Assembly (NCBI RefSeq): GCF_002192455.1
Contig: NZ_CP021744.1
Span: 1,116,001-1,180,000, forward strand
Direction of reading: 5' to 3'
Origin: Streptomyces albireticuli
GTDB taxonomy: Bacteria; Actinomycetota; Actinomycetes; Streptomycetales; Streptomycetaceae
DNA length: 64,000 nt
The notes under the pieces are model-generated. The model was not told the DNA's origin. It saw only the letters and a list, made by a program, of their open reading frames with translations, and did not search any database. The stretch's first letter is position 1. Each line of letters starts with the position of its first letter. Of the stretch, positions 42,931-52,322 are shown piece after piece. The position numbers and the translations under genes were made by a program.

Positions 42931-43364
42931 TGCGCGTCTCCGCGACCTCTCCGCCCCGGAGGAGTCTGGTGCGCGATGATGTCGCCCCCTTGAACCGCGA
43001 AGACCTGACCGCGGTCCTTGGCGACGCTGTTCTGCACCCCTGCGCGCTGGTCATCGGGCAAGCGGTCCCGGAGCTCGTTGATCAGTTCCCGCGGTTCACC
43101 GGCGGCGTCCGGGTGCGCCTCCAGCAGCGACTCCAGCTCCAGCAACCACACGGGCAGCAGGCTCCGGCGCACCCGCTCGGCGTCGCCGGCCCGTGCGACC
43201 AGAGCCGCGTTGTTGTCCAGCCAGGCCTCGACGGCCGACTGCTGATCCTCTCCCCGGCGGCCGAACAACCGCGCGATCCCACCGCGTGCAACTGCCCAGG
43301 AATCCGTGGCCATGGCCCCGACCACGGTGGTTCCCCCGGCCAGAACCAGCTCTTCCAGCATCAT
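42927..43364 (-). CDS. Small STAND-associated hypothetical protein
   Basis: The 145-residue protein opens with LEELVLAGGTTVVGAMATDS, a short hydrophobic N-terminal segment, followed by helices (RSLLPVWLLELESLLEAHPD) and a glycine-rich end (FAVQGGDIIAHQTPPG). Such proteins often precede NTPase genes of this type in streptomycetes, where they may be effector or anchoring partners; I infer this from position. The ATG at 43364 has AGGGGGGA upstream. Its end overlaps the NTPase remnant start by four bases. Confidence 0.55.
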   Translation of the reverse strand: MMLEELVLAGGTTVVGAMATDSWAVARGGIARLFGRRGEDQQSAVEAWLDNNAALVARAGDAERVRRSLLPVWLLELESLLEAHPDAAGEPRELINELRDRLPDDQRAGVQNSVAKDRGQVFAVQGGDIIAHQTPPGRRGRGDAQ

Positions 43365-43534
43365 GTTCCCCCCTGCTGCGCGACCCACGGTCACTGCCGT
43401 GAACGGGTACTGTCCATCGCGAGTCCGGCATCCTGCGCTGGGGGCCCGAAGTTGACCACGGCTCGTTCCCAGGGACGCTGCACAACGGTCTGGAGGCTCC
43501 CGAGCTTGTCAGTGGCGGTCGGTAGCCTGCGAAC

Positions 43535-44776
43535 ATGCCATCGACGACCTCTGCTCTTCGCTCAGTCCGCCTCGGGCAGCTCCTTGACGCCGACGTCCCG
43601 CTCGGCCCTCTCGGAGGCATCCACCTCACGTGCCACACCACGTCCTCCGGCAAAGGCAAGCTGCACGGCGACCCGAGCTGCTCCATGCTCCGCTCGTCTC
43701 ATGCCACGCAGTCGATGCAGGTCGCTCTCGGAGAAGCCGTGCACAAATGGTGCGGCAATTGCCGGTGGCCGATCCCTGCCGACAGTCCGCTTCTCGCCTT
43801 CGTCAGCGCCGTAGCGTCGGTGACAGCCCTGAAGTCGGCGAGCGAGCCGTCCCCGGATACGGATTTCGACGAGGCGGAAGAGCTGGACGCCGCTTCGGCC
43901 CTGGCGACCGGAGAGTACCCCCAGCAGGAGTGCCAGGGGACGGATGACGACACCGACGAGTGCGACCAAGAGGCATGGGACCGATTCGAACAGGCGCGGC
44001 TGATCCGTGAGCGCCATCACGACCACTGGCGGTACCTGCACGGCCACATGCTCGAGAGCGGCGAAGCCGTCGCCGCCTTCCCTTGGCTGCGCCCGTGGGC
44101 CGCGCCCCTTCAAGAGGCGCTTGCCACAGCCATCGAACGTGAACGATGTGCTCTGGCAGCCTTGCTGAGGCCATCGGCTCTCCTTGAGAAAGCGGTCATT
44201 CCCCAGCTGTCCGAGCCGGAGCCGGCCCCAGGGCCGGCGTTCGCCGGCCTGGGAGCGGACGCGGAGCGCATCCTACGAAGGAGCTGGTCCAGCTGGCGGG
44301 ACAAGGCGGCCCGGTCATGGACCGCGCTGGAGGACGACGGCTTTGCGGCTTCCTCCGTGCTGTACGACGCATTCGGCAGACGCCGGAAAGGCCGGGACGA
44401 GGCATTCGCCGCACTCGATGCGTTGGTGGCCGACTGGATCGCGCTCGCACGGGAAATAGTCGCGGAACACAGCAAGGGCTCACGCCGACTGGTCGCGATC
44501 AAGATCCCTGCCGTCGAGCGGGACGCGGCATACGGCCACCGGCGTGATCCACTCTCCCCGTGGGAAGCCGGCCTCATCGCCACATATCAAGTCACCGCCA
44601 TCTGGCCTGCCGGCGCTGTCGCCCTCCTCCTCCCCCACCTCATTGCCGAACGCCTACTGATGGGCACACCCACCTCGATGTCAGCGACACGACTGGACCT
44701 GGAGGAATCAGGGCTCCCGGTCAACGAGCTCCTTCGCCGCTGGGCCATCACAGATGACGCTCACAAAGCGCTGTAG
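43535..44776 (+). CDS. Hypothetical protein, paralogue of the protein at 47443-49656
   Basis: This 413-residue protein has no recognised domain. Its N-terminus reads LDADVPLGPLGGIHLTCH, then GKGKLHGDPSCSMLRS and CGNCRWPIPADS; the Cys pattern (PSCSML, CGNC) suggests metal binding. The same order (TADVPLGPFDGTPVTVHS, KLHATPSCTQLR, CLRCAQW) opens the 737-residue protein at 47443. Shared later features include FPWLRPWAAPLQEAL matching FPWLEDWVKPKLAV, and SEPEPAPGPAFAGLG matching SEPELPLDDGVFSVLG. It lacks the paralogue's last 320 or so residues. Function unknown; both copies lie beside conflict-type genes. Confidence 0.6.
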   Translation: MPSTTSALRSVRLGQLLDADVPLGPLGGIHLTCHTTSSGKGKLHGDPSCSMLRSSHATQSMQVALGEAVHKWCGNCRWPIPADSPLLAFVSAVASVTALKSASEPSPDTDFDEAEELDAASALATGEYPQQECQGTDDDTDECDQEAWDRFEQARLIRERHHDHWRYLHGHMLESGEAVAAFPWLRPWAAPLQEALATAIERERCALAALLRPSALLEKAVIPQLSEPEPAPGPAFAGLGADAERILRRSWSSWRDKAARSWTALEDDGFAASSVLYDAFGRRRKGRDEAFAALDALVADWIALAREIVAEHSKGSRRLVAIKIPAVERDAAYGHRRDPLSPWEAGLIATYQVTAIWPAGAVALLLPHLIAERLLMGTPTSMSATRLDLEESGLPVNELLRRWAITDDAHKAL

Positions 44777-44984
44777 CAGCCGGAAGACCGCCGGCCCGGC
44801 CGTCCGAGCAGGCCGGGCTCCCGGCGGCCAGCCGACGGATGCGGATTCCTGACGAAGTGACATCCGACTGCTACGCACTGCACATCTTCGAAGTCGCCCC
44901 GGACCACTGCCCGGCGATGTCCTTGTACAGGACGCCTCGCTCCAGCACGTCCCGGTCCGCCCGCTCACGCCTGCCTGCCGGCGG

Positions 44985-45950
44985 TCAGGTGGCGAAGCGG
45001 GCCGAGGCGGTCGACAGGGCTTCCGCGCCGCCCTCCTGGCCGCCTTCGTAGCGGGCCGTCATGCCGGCCAGTTGGCGTAGGGCGGCACTCAGTGTGAGCG
45101 GGATGCGTGGTGGCCCCTCGTGGTGATCTGGAGCAGGCGATTCCAGCGCGGGGGCCGCGAAAGCTTCCTCCAGCGCTTCCAGCCACCGTTCGGTACGGCG
45201 CCCGTGCGTGACCGCCGCGGCAAGGCCGGGGCGGGGAAGGGGAACGACTCCGTGGTCGAGGTCGTCGCCCGTGGGCAGTTCTCGCGTGGCCGCGGCGAGA
45301 TGGTGGGCGACGGCCCAGCGGTGCGCACCGGCTGAGGGGGGTGCGCTGAAGATCCCCGGAGTGCCGTAGCGGCCGGGGGGGACGTCGCCCGGGAGGGGGG
45401 CGGGGGGCTCGTCGAGGATCCAGTCGCCTCCGTCCACGTGGAGGGCGGCGGCCTGGTCGCACCACCATCGTGCGGCCTGGCGGTCGCTGGATTGCAGGTG
45501 GTTCAGATACAGGCAGTGGGCGGCGGTGGCGGAGCCGGCGCCCGCGGCGAACTGCCACCAGAAGACGGGGCCGCCCTCGTGGCCGGCGAGGTGGAGCAAG
45601 CACGCGAACGTACTCGCGCCGGCCGGCTCGGCCGCCGGGTCGTCGGCGAGGAGGGCGAGCGAGGCGATCGCGTCGTGGTCGCTGACGACGGTGACGGCCA
45701 GCACGTCGAGGGTTTGGGCGGCCCGCTCGTGCAAGGCGGTGCGCCGGCCCGGCAGGGCGAGGGCGGCCGTGCTGTGCCGGTCGCCTCCGAAGTGGGGCGG
45801 GTGGGTGCCGCGGTCGCGGGTGCCGGAGGCGGTCACGCGGGCGGCGATCCGGGCCAGGGCGGCCTGGCCGTCGTAGTCGTGAAACGGGTCGGCCTGCATA
45901 CGGGCCCGGGACAGGGCGTCCTCGCCACGGTCTTCCTTCCGGTACCTCAT
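44985..45950 (-). CDS. Hypothetical protein encoded with a truncated sigma factor
   Basis: The 321-residue helical protein has no recognised domain. Segments such as TFACLLHLAGHEGGPVFWWQ and ATAAHCLYLNHLQSSDRQAA resemble tandem helical (TPR-like) repeats seen in Streptomyces proteins encoded next to small sigma-70 family genes. The ATG at 45950 overlaps the sigma-factor stop (ATGA). It may have served as a partner of that sigma factor. Confidence 0.55.
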   Translation of the reverse strand: MRYRKEDRGEDALSRARMQADPFHDYDGQAALARIAARVTASGTRDRGTHPPHFGGDRHSTAALALPGRRTALHERAAQTLDVLAVTVVSDHDAIASLALLADDPAAEPAGASTFACLLHLAGHEGGPVFWWQFAAGAGSATAAHCLYLNHLQSSDRQAARWWCDQAAALHVDGGDWILDEPPAPLPGDVPPGRYGTPGIFSAPPSAGAHRWAVAHHLAAATRELPTGDDLDHGVVPLPRPGLAAAVTHGRRTERWLEALEEAFAAPALESPAPDHHEGPPRIPLTLSAALRQLAGMTARYEGGQEGGAEALSTASARFAT

Positions 45951-46225
45951 GACCACTCCTTCCCTTCGTCGGCCCACTCGAGGTGCAGGTCGTGGGCGAG
46001 GCGTCGTCGCGCTCCGCGCGCGTGGGAGCGGACCGTGGCCGGTGAGATGCCCATGATCTCCGCGACGCGGGTTGCGGGGTAGCCGAGGATGTAGCGCAGG
46101 ACGATGACGTCGTACTGGCGCTCGGGGAGCCGGGTGATGGCCGCGTAGAGGCCGAGGCGGGACTCGAGAGCCTGGAGGCGGGTGCGGGTGGCGTCCCTGA
46201 CCGCGGTGAAGGCCGCGGTCTCCAC
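45947..46225 (-). pseudogene. RNA polymerase sigma-70 family, region 4 only (N-terminus lost)
   Basis: The remaining 92 codons encode sigma region 4: YAAITRLPERQYDVIVLRYI and VAEIMGISPATVRSHARGAR, the promoter -35-binding helix-turn-helix. In the same frame, 24 further codons reach back to a TGA at 46298 and still read like sigma sequence (LKEKVTSLLAARR), but there is no start, and region 2 is missing. The gene was probably cut by the event that created the region to its right. The GTG at 46225 could still drive a short product, so a residual function is possible. Confidence 0.65.
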
Positions 46226-47016
46226 CAGAGCCCGGCGCGGCCGCCGGCGCGCGGCCAGCAGACTCGTGACCTTCTCCTTCAGCGCACCGCCTGCACGTCA
46301 GACCACGAGAGAGAGGCCACCCCTCAACCCTCCGTCGAGCGATTCACTCCCCTGAATCAGCTTAAATCCATCAACTTCGATGAAGACTTTCCCGCGCCGG
46401 AAGAGTTCCCCGCCGGGAACTCAAAAACCATAGGCGAGGCCCAAAAAGGACCGCATCGCCTGATTGCATACATCAAGAATGGCTCGTGCGGCCTTCTCGT
46501 GACCGACGCGACGAAACCTGAGTGATCGTCGATCAATATCACCTCAGCGTGGCCGAAAACGGGCTCAGAGGGCACTGAGCACTACCCCGCCGACCCCTAC
46601 AGCTCCACCTCGGGCGCAGGGGCGAACGAGCTCGAAACGTGGGCTTCTATGTATTGCAGCAAAACAGCGATGGTGATCGCCTATTCCTCCCAGGGGCATG
46701 ACGCCGCCTCCCACCAGCAGGGGAATACCTCCACCAAAGAAGACCGACAAGGTTCATCCCCTCTGACCGTAGCCATCGGTTCGCCGGAAGCTCGCGAAAA
46801 GATCTTGGGGGCAGCGGCCTGAAGCGTGCCTCGTGATGCGATGGTCTTCCCCCACGGCACGCCCCGGGGCCAGGAAAACAGCTCGTCGCCTCCGCAAACG
46901 CTGACCCCAGGGCACCCTGGAGAGACTGACAGCCTGTCATTTTTGCGGCACTTCAGCAAACAGAAAATGACCCCTGACCTGGGATTTCTCCCAGGTCAGA
47001 GACCACTTTCCACACC
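46226..47016. other. Lower-GC stretch without a convincing gene
   Basis: About 790 bp of clearly lower GC than the flanks. On the + strand one frame is open from before 46300 to a TGA at 46523 and again to a TGA at 46820. It reads FTPLNQLKSINFDEDFP, GEAQKGPHRLIAYIKNGSCG and later ANELETWASMYCSKTAMVIA, but it has no start codon with a ribosome site and no family I know. It is probably remnant mobile-element DNA left of the tRNA-Pro att copy. Confidence 0.4.
46974..46999. terminator. Hairpin beside the left att copy
   Basis: CTGACCTGGGA (46974-46984) and TCCCAGGTCAG (46989-46999) form a perfect 11-bp stem with a TTTC loop, 17 bp from the att core. The right att copy also has a hairpin 20 bp from its core. 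Confidence 0.6.
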
Positions 47017-47065
47017 GTCGGGACGGAGGGATTTGAACCCACGACTCCTTGACCCCCAGTCAAGT
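47017..47065 (-). repeat. Left copy of tRNA-Pro(GGG) 3' half (attachment-site core)
   Basis: On the minus strand this reads as the anticodon arm (CTTGA, loop CTGGGGG, TCAAG; anticodon GGG), variable loop, T arm with GGTTCAAAT and acceptor 3' strand of a proline tRNA. No matching 5' half follows, so it is not a functional tRNA. It is 47/49 identical to 54497-54545. Such tRNA 3' halves are the usual integration sites of actinobacterial tyrosine-integrase elements. Confidence 0.75.
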
Positions 47066-47156
47066 TGGCGCATCATCAGATGCGGATAATATCGCCCAAA
47101 TGAGGGTGTCTCAATGTGGGGCATGAGAGGCATCGTTCGATGGCGTGCGGAGCGCG

Positions 47157-47175
47157 TGGTCCCAAACTGGTCCCA
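47157..47175. repeat. Tandem TGGTCCC pair, left att arm
   Basis: TGGTCCCAAACTGGTCCCA has two TGGTCCC units 11 bp apart, starting 92 bp beyond the att core. An equivalent pair lies 91 bp beyond the right core (54636). Possible integrase/excisionase arm sites. Confidence 0.5.
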
Positions 47176-47442
47176 GGCCCAGGTCAAGCCGCGGGCGCCG
47201 CCGTAGCCGTCGCCGCTCACGCCAGGCGCCTCAGGAAGAGGTCAATGCCGAAGAATCGTCTCGTACGACCTTCCACCCGCCCCTTGATGTCCTCGTGATG
47301 TCATTGTCCGTCGGAGTCGCACGGCGGCATCAGCTGGGTGCGGTCCGCACCGAGCTCAAAGAGCCGTTCCGGCAGGGCACCCTACCCAGTCCAGCCAGCA
47401 AGGTGGAGCGAGCATGGTCAGAAGCTGGTCGCGTGTGGGTGG

Positions 47443-49656
47443 TCATGGGGTGTCATGACGGCCGGCCTCGGCCTGGGCCCGCAGGCGGCGGACGATCTGC
47501 CGCCACTGCCTCGCCCCCCAGGAGTACCAGTGGTCTTCGCCAATCGGGCGCCAATCGGCGAGTTCGCTCAGCTGGGAAATGATCGTCTCCAAGTCGGCCC
47601 GGCCGTATCCGGCTCGCTTACGGTCGAGCCGCTGGGCGATGTCGTGGAGCCGGTGTGCCGCTCGGTAGTAGGAAAGTTGGGTGTCGGTGAGCCGACGCGC
47701 CGCGTAGCCGCCGCACTTGCTGCACCAGTCGAAATCGTCCCGGGCAAGCAGGTCCCCGGCGGTCAGCAGGTCGTCATCCTCAACGACGCCGCGCTCCCGG
47801 GAGTGCCTGCACAGCGGCGAGTGCCCCTTGCCCTCGAGTCGCGGATCCGCGTTGGTGGTGTAGATCTGCACGCCGGCAAGCACGCCCAGCGGAATTCCGC
47901 TGCCTCCTCGCCACCGGTCACTGGTGGGCGGTTCGAACGGCTCGACGTCCAGACGCCTGCTGGTGAGCAAGCCCTGCCACACATCGTGGGGCACTCCGCG
48001 CCGACGGCTCCCGCTGTCGAGGGTCCGAAGATCATGAACGCCCCGGGCCATGGCGAGGCAGCGGAGGTTACGTTCGATGTCCTGATCCCTGAAGGTCAGC
48101 CACGCAGTCGTCCGCGCTCCATCGGCGAGGCCCAGCCAGTCCCCGAAGCGTGGGTCATGCACGTCGTGGACTTGCTCGGGCCAGATACTCTCTCGCTCTT
48201 CCGGCCTCCGGCCGATCTCACCGGCCCATGGCTCGATCACACTCGAGGGAAGGTCCGAGGCACCGGCGATGACGACCCCGTGCCAGCCGCTTGCCATCCG
48301 CTTCTCGATGGCTGCCAGCGGCAGCACCTCGGCCCCGTTGCTCGTCGAGAAGACGATGTAGAGCTGGTCGGCGTTGGGCGAGACGGTACCCAATACGCGG
48401 AAGTGATCCGCGGTGACCGGGAGTCGGCCGAAAACCGGGGTGTCGTCGAAGACCCCCGGCTGGACATAGCTCGCACGATCGCTCGCCTCCCCCTCCGCGA
48501 TCGGGTCGTCCCCGCCGTCGTGGAGTTCGCACTCGATCGGGTAGGACCGGGCAAGGAGCCGGTCGGCGATGAGATCGGGGACCTGAAGTGTGAAGGTGCG
48601 GCGGCTCCAGTCGGCATCGGCGAGGTAGGTGACCAGCACACCCGTCGTCCACCGGTCCAGGTTCTCCAGGAAGCCCGTCTCACGGGATTGTGACGTGTCG
48701 TTGCCAACTTCCGGCAGGCGCGCGATCACACACCTCGTAGGCACAGGGGCCGCTGAGGACACAGCTGTGCGGGCGGCATCCTCCCAAGATGCGACTAGGC
48801 TCTCGGCGCCAGTCACAGCCTGGTGATAACCCTTGCGGTTACTACGGATGTGATGCACCAAGCTGTAGGCGACGTAAGAGCGATCACCGGGACGGCCCCA
48901 GCCGTCCGAAGCCCTGCGCTGCCACTCGCCCCACAGCGCCTTCACATGCTTCGCGATGTCCGCACTCTTTCCCAGCACACTGAACACCCCATCGTCGAGG
49001 GGGAGTTCCGGCTCACTCATATCGGCCACCGCGGCGGCCAAAAGAAGCCCTGCCGGGTCGACGAACAAGGCCGCCTGCGCCCGCAAGCCCTCTAGGTACT
49101 GCTCCTTTACCGCCAGCTTCGGTTTCACCCAATCCTCGAGCCAAGGGAACATCATGGCGATGGACCGGGCCTGATGCAGGCTCGTCGCGGCACCGCGCCA
49201 GTGAGCGAACACCCGGTCCCGAAGCCACTCTGCTTCGTCCCGCGCCTCCTGTTCGTCGGCGCCGTCCTCCTCGTCGTCGCACTCAGCCTTGGGCTCTGTC
49301 CGAAGGAGGTCGGCCGCGGCCTTCAGTTCTTCCTGTTCCCAGCCGTCGTCCGGGTCCAGCGCAGTGTAGGAGTGCAGCTGGAACAGCAGGCCTGATCCGC
49401 CAAGTGCCCTAAGGAAGATACCCAACCCGCTATCCGGCCGCGCCCACGAACCCCACTGCGCACACCGCAAGCACAACCGACCGATCGTTACCGAGTTCAG
49501 CGGGACTTCTGCCCTCGCCACGTTTTGCGTCCGCAGTTGGGTGCAACTGGGCGTGGCGTGCAGCTTGGCGTTCTTACCTTTGGCTGAATGGACTGTGACC
49601 GGCGTCCCGTCGAACGGGCCAAGCGGGACATCAGCGGTCAGAGAGCAGTCGAGCAC
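47443..49656 (-). CDS. Large hypothetical protein with Cys-pair motifs, in the ABC-3C island
   Basis: This 737-residue protein of unknown family starts like the protein at 43535 (TADVPLGPFDGTP, KLHATPSCTQLR, CLRCAQWGSW). Its unique C-terminal part has another possible zinc site (GHSPLCRHSRER, then DFDWCSKCGGYAARRL), and the middle holds VLGTVSPNADQLYIVFSTSN and VQIYTTNADPRLEG. Several CxxC and CxxH pairs suggest a nucleic-acid- or metal-binding protein. The GTG at 49656 follows GGGGAGGA. It is encoded 237 bp downstream of the ABC-three-component operon on the same strand and inside the same pair of att copies, so it may be cargo or an accessory factor of that system. Confidence 0.6.
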   Translation of the reverse strand: MLDCSLTADVPLGPFDGTPVTVHSAKGKNAKLHATPSCTQLRTQNVARAEVPLNSVTIGRLCLRCAQWGSWARPDSGLGIFLRALGGSGLLFQLHSYTALDPDDGWEQEELKAAADLLRTEPKAECDDEEDGADEQEARDEAEWLRDRVFAHWRGAATSLHQARSIAMMFPWLEDWVKPKLAVKEQYLEGLRAQAALFVDPAGLLLAAAVADMSEPELPLDDGVFSVLGKSADIAKHVKALWGEWQRRASDGWGRPGDRSYVAYSLVHHIRSNRKGYHQAVTGAESLVASWEDAARTAVSSAAPVPTRCVIARLPEVGNDTSQSRETGFLENLDRWTTGVLVTYLADADWSRRTFTLQVPDLIADRLLARSYPIECELHDGGDDPIAEGEASDRASYVQPGVFDDTPVFGRLPVTADHFRVLGTVSPNADQLYIVFSTSNGAEVLPLAAIEKRMASGWHGVVIAGASDLPSSVIEPWAGEIGRRPEERESIWPEQVHDVHDPRFGDWLGLADGARTTAWLTFRDQDIERNLRCLAMARGVHDLRTLDSGSRRRGVPHDVWQGLLTSRRLDVEPFEPPTSDRWRGGSGIPLGVLAGVQIYTTNADPRLEGKGHSPLCRHSRERGVVEDDDLLTAGDLLARDDFDWCSKCGGYAARRLTDTQLSYYRAAHRLHDIAQRLDRKRAGYGRADLETIISQLSELADWRPIGEDHWYSWGARQWRQIVRRLRAQAEAGRHDTP

Positions 49657-49893
49657 GGATCCTCCCCTTGTCAGGCTCGCCTCACGAGCCTAGTCCCGGG
49701 CACTGACAGTGCCAGCTGGCCCCTCTGGGTTCAGTTGCCGACCATCAACTGCTGCTGTGGTACGAGTACCGAAGAGCAGGACGCAGCCCGCAGTCGCGTT
49801 GCGAATCCTTCAGCGGTGCAACATTTGGCCTGCCCAGCCGCACGATTTGCAGGACCAGCCTGCTCGCACTCTGCAGTGGATCCTCTTCTAGCG

Positions 49894-51837
49894 TCAGTTG
49901 TCTTGGTCGATCCAGGTCGGCGGGACAAGGGCCGCGTGCCCACCGCGCCAGCGTTCTGCGACCGCGGTGCGGAAGATGTCGTCTTCCAGATCCGCGTGCT
50001 CCATCACGATCACCTGGAAATCTCCGTCAAGGTGACTCACAGTGTCATTGATTGCTTGATAGACCCGCAGCAGTGAGGTGCGGTCCTCACCGGCGAGATC
50101 TACTTGGGGTCCGTCGTAGTCGGATGGAAAGTACACCTGGGACGGCTGGTCGAGTACCAGGAGTCGCGGCAAAGGACGTCCTTGCTCGGCAAACCACTCA
50201 TGCAGACTCAGCAAGGCCGCGATGTGGTACCCCAGCCAGTTCTCACCACTGCCCATGTCGCTCAAGGGCACCGGGCCGCGAGGAGTGTCAGCCACAATGC
50301 TGAGGCGACGCAAGTCCAGTCGTACAGGATGTTCGGAGTGTTCCAGGCTCAGTGCGCGAGCTTTGACCGCGATCTTCTGATTGATCAACGAGAGGCAACT
50401 GGCGAGCCGATCGGCTTGCGTGTCTGAGCCGAGCGCCTCCTCAAGGTCAGTGATCTCCCGTTTCAGTTCTTCGCGCGTATCAGCGACGGGTGGAGCGTGT
50501 TCAGCGCGGGCCGCATTTTCGAGGAAGAGACTGATCCTGCCCTGGACGGAAGCCGCGCGGAGAGCTTGGCTGCGGAAGCGGGCCGCCTCACGAATGCCGG
50601 CGTCGAGCGCTTCGCGCTGCTCACGGTTACGGACCACCTCGGTGCGCAGTTCCTGAAGCCGCTCTTCCTCGGCGGCGATCAGGCCCTGGATGACTGGGGC
50701 GTCGTCGCTGACGAAGGCGACGTCGGAGTCCAAACGCTCCAGATCCTCACGGATCACCTGGAAGGTCTGCTGTACCGGAGAGACCACGCTGTCGCATACA
50801 GGGCAGTGCTGGCCGGTGCCGTCAGCTGCGGTCCGCAGCAGGCCGAGGGAGGCGAGACGTTCACGCTGGTCGCGGGCCTGGACCAGATAGCTGCTCTCTT
50901 CGGCCAGAGTCTGGCGGAGCTCTGTGATTCGTGCCCTGATCTGCTGATGCCGGGAGCGCAGTTCCTGTCGCTCGCGGTCCAGGAGGGAAGCGTGGTCGGT
51001 GGAGTCGGAGTATTCGAGCTGACCGGGGGCGTGGGTGAGAACGGAGGCGAGGATACTCAGCGCCTCGTCGAGCCTGACGGAGTCGTCGGAACGGGCGGGC
51101 AAGAGGCCTACACTCTCGGCCTCAGATATCAGGGCGCGGGCTTGTCCGGGCGCGGGAGCCGCTTGGGCAGCCTGGATGACCTGCCTCTCGACGTTCTTGA
51201 GCTCGGCGCGCAGCTGCTTGAGCCGGGCGCGGCGTAGGGCCTGTTCAGGTTCGACTGCTCCCAGGAAGTAGGGCAGCGTGTCGCGGATGGCCTGCGGCCG
51301 CCACTCATGCCCCTGGGAGTGGAAAAGGTGGTCAGGGTTAGCGATTTCGTTCTGTGCCTGAAGGCAAAAGAACAGAGCATGGCGAATGGACGGCGCCATA
51401 GTGGTACCGCGCTGCGCAGGGATGCGGACTGTTCGATCGATGCCACAGAACTCGCTGAGCATGCGTCGAGCAGCATCCAGGGGAAAGGTGAAGTCGATGT
51501 CGCCTCGGGATAGCGGGGGTGCGCCCACGCCCTGGAACTGCAGACACAGCCGGGGAGCGGGGCTGGTGCTGTTCTCGGGAGCCGGACGGGCGATGAACAG
51601 CTGCTGATCGCCGCGTACCAGTTGCAGGGCAAAGATGCTGGTGTAGTCGCGGACCTTGCCAGCGCGGACAGGGTAGTCGCTGCTGCCCATACAGTAGTCG
51701 GTAATGGTCCAGATCGATGTCTTACCGGTGCGGGAGTCTCCGGTGATGATGTTGAGACGACCCGGATGGAGCTCAAGGACCCGCATCTGCTCGGGACGGT
51801 GCCCGTACAGAGTCAGCGATTTGATCTGGTAAGTCAC
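49894..51837 (-). CDS. SMC/Rad50-like ATPase of an ABC-three-component (ABC-3C) system, DUF3732 family
   Basis: The 647-residue protein has Walker A NIITGDSRTGKTSIW, a central coiled-coil region broken by a zinc-hook-like CPVCDSVV (about residue 340), an ABC signature region LSDMGSGENWLGYHIAAL and Walker B PRLLVLDQPSQVYFP. This Walker B is characteristic of the DUF3732 family, classed as the ATPase of ABC-3C biological conflict systems. The GTG at 51837 overlaps the middle-component stop (GTGA). It is the sensor/motor of the three-gene operon and is thought to act on DNA. Family assignment is strong; the trigger is unknown. Confidence 0.85.
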   Translation of the reverse strand: MTYQIKSLTLYGHRPEQMRVLELHPGRLNIITGDSRTGKTSIWTITDYCMGSSDYPVRAGKVRDYTSIFALQLVRGDQQLFIARPAPENSTSPAPRLCLQFQGVGAPPLSRGDIDFTFPLDAARRMLSEFCGIDRTVRIPAQRGTTMAPSIRHALFFCLQAQNEIANPDHLFHSQGHEWRPQAIRDTLPYFLGAVEPEQALRRARLKQLRAELKNVERQVIQAAQAAPAPGQARALISEAESVGLLPARSDDSVRLDEALSILASVLTHAPGQLEYSDSTDHASLLDRERQELRSRHQQIRARITELRQTLAEESSYLVQARDQRERLASLGLLRTAADGTGQHCPVCDSVVSPVQQTFQVIREDLERLDSDVAFVSDDAPVIQGLIAAEEERLQELRTEVVRNREQREALDAGIREAARFRSQALRAASVQGRISLFLENAARAEHAPPVADTREELKREITDLEEALGSDTQADRLASCLSLINQKIAVKARALSLEHSEHPVRLDLRRLSIVADTPRGPVPLSDMGSGENWLGYHIAALLSLHEWFAEQGRPLPRLLVLDQPSQVYFPSDYDGPQVDLAGEDRTSLLRVYQAINDTVSHLDGDFQVIVMEHADLEDDIFRTAVAERWRGGHAALVPPTWIDQDN

Positions 51838-52322
51838 GGGCGCACTCCGAGCAGGGTCAGGGTCGTGGCGGCACTTCCGCCGGTGGGTAGCCAGCGGCCG
51901 AGCATGTGCGCGGTCTTCTGGATCGCAACGAAGGTGTCTGAGGTGCCGTTGATCGTTGCCGGTATCGCGCGAAGGCGCAGGTGCAACCGCGCGGTGTCGT
52001 TGAGGCTGAGCAGCTCCGTCTGCAAAGCAAGAAGGATGCCGGGGCGGACCATCGCTGCCAGACTGGGTGCGTTGGCTGCCATCAGGACGCGGACGGTTTG
52101 GTTCTCCGCGGCCCACTTGGGCAGGCTGGCCTTGGTTGTTCCTGGCAGAAGAGACCGAATGCCCGGCTGGAGGGCCATCACCGCAGCGGTGACCGCGATA
52201 GGCAGGGGGCAGGGGCCCGCCTCGCGTTGGTGTCCCTGAACGGCGCGACAGCTGACGAGGGCCATGAACGCCGGGTTGAACAGGGCCCGCTCCTCGCGGC
52301 TGAGCTCGACGGGCACAGTCAT
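51834..52322 (-). CDS. ABC-3C system middle component
   Basis: The 162-residue helical protein starts SREERALFNPAFMALVSCRA, which fits the middle-component families of ABC-3C systems (opening FNPAF, then a helical core such as LPIAVTAAVMALQPGIRSLL). It is sandwiched between the effector gene and the ATPase gene with four-base overlaps on both sides. In these systems it is thought to link ATPase and effector. The call depends strongly on context. Confidence 0.75.
   Translation of the reverse strand: MTVPVELSREERALFNPAFMALVSCRAVQGHQREAGPCPLPIAVTAAVMALQPGIRSLLPGTTKASLPKWAAENQTVRVLMAANAPSLAAMVRPGILLALQTELLSLNDTARLHLRLRAIPATINGTSDTFVAIQKTAHMLGRWLPTGGSAATTLTLLGVRP

Noticed and set aside
46357..46575. 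72-codon minus-strand frame
   Set aside because: The opposite strand reads more like protein; this frame has no ribosome site and poor codon pattern.
46826..47089. Open frame containing GRRDLNPRLLDPQS
   Set aside because: This peptide is the translation of a tRNA 3' half and occurs as a false protein in many databases; the DNA is the att core.
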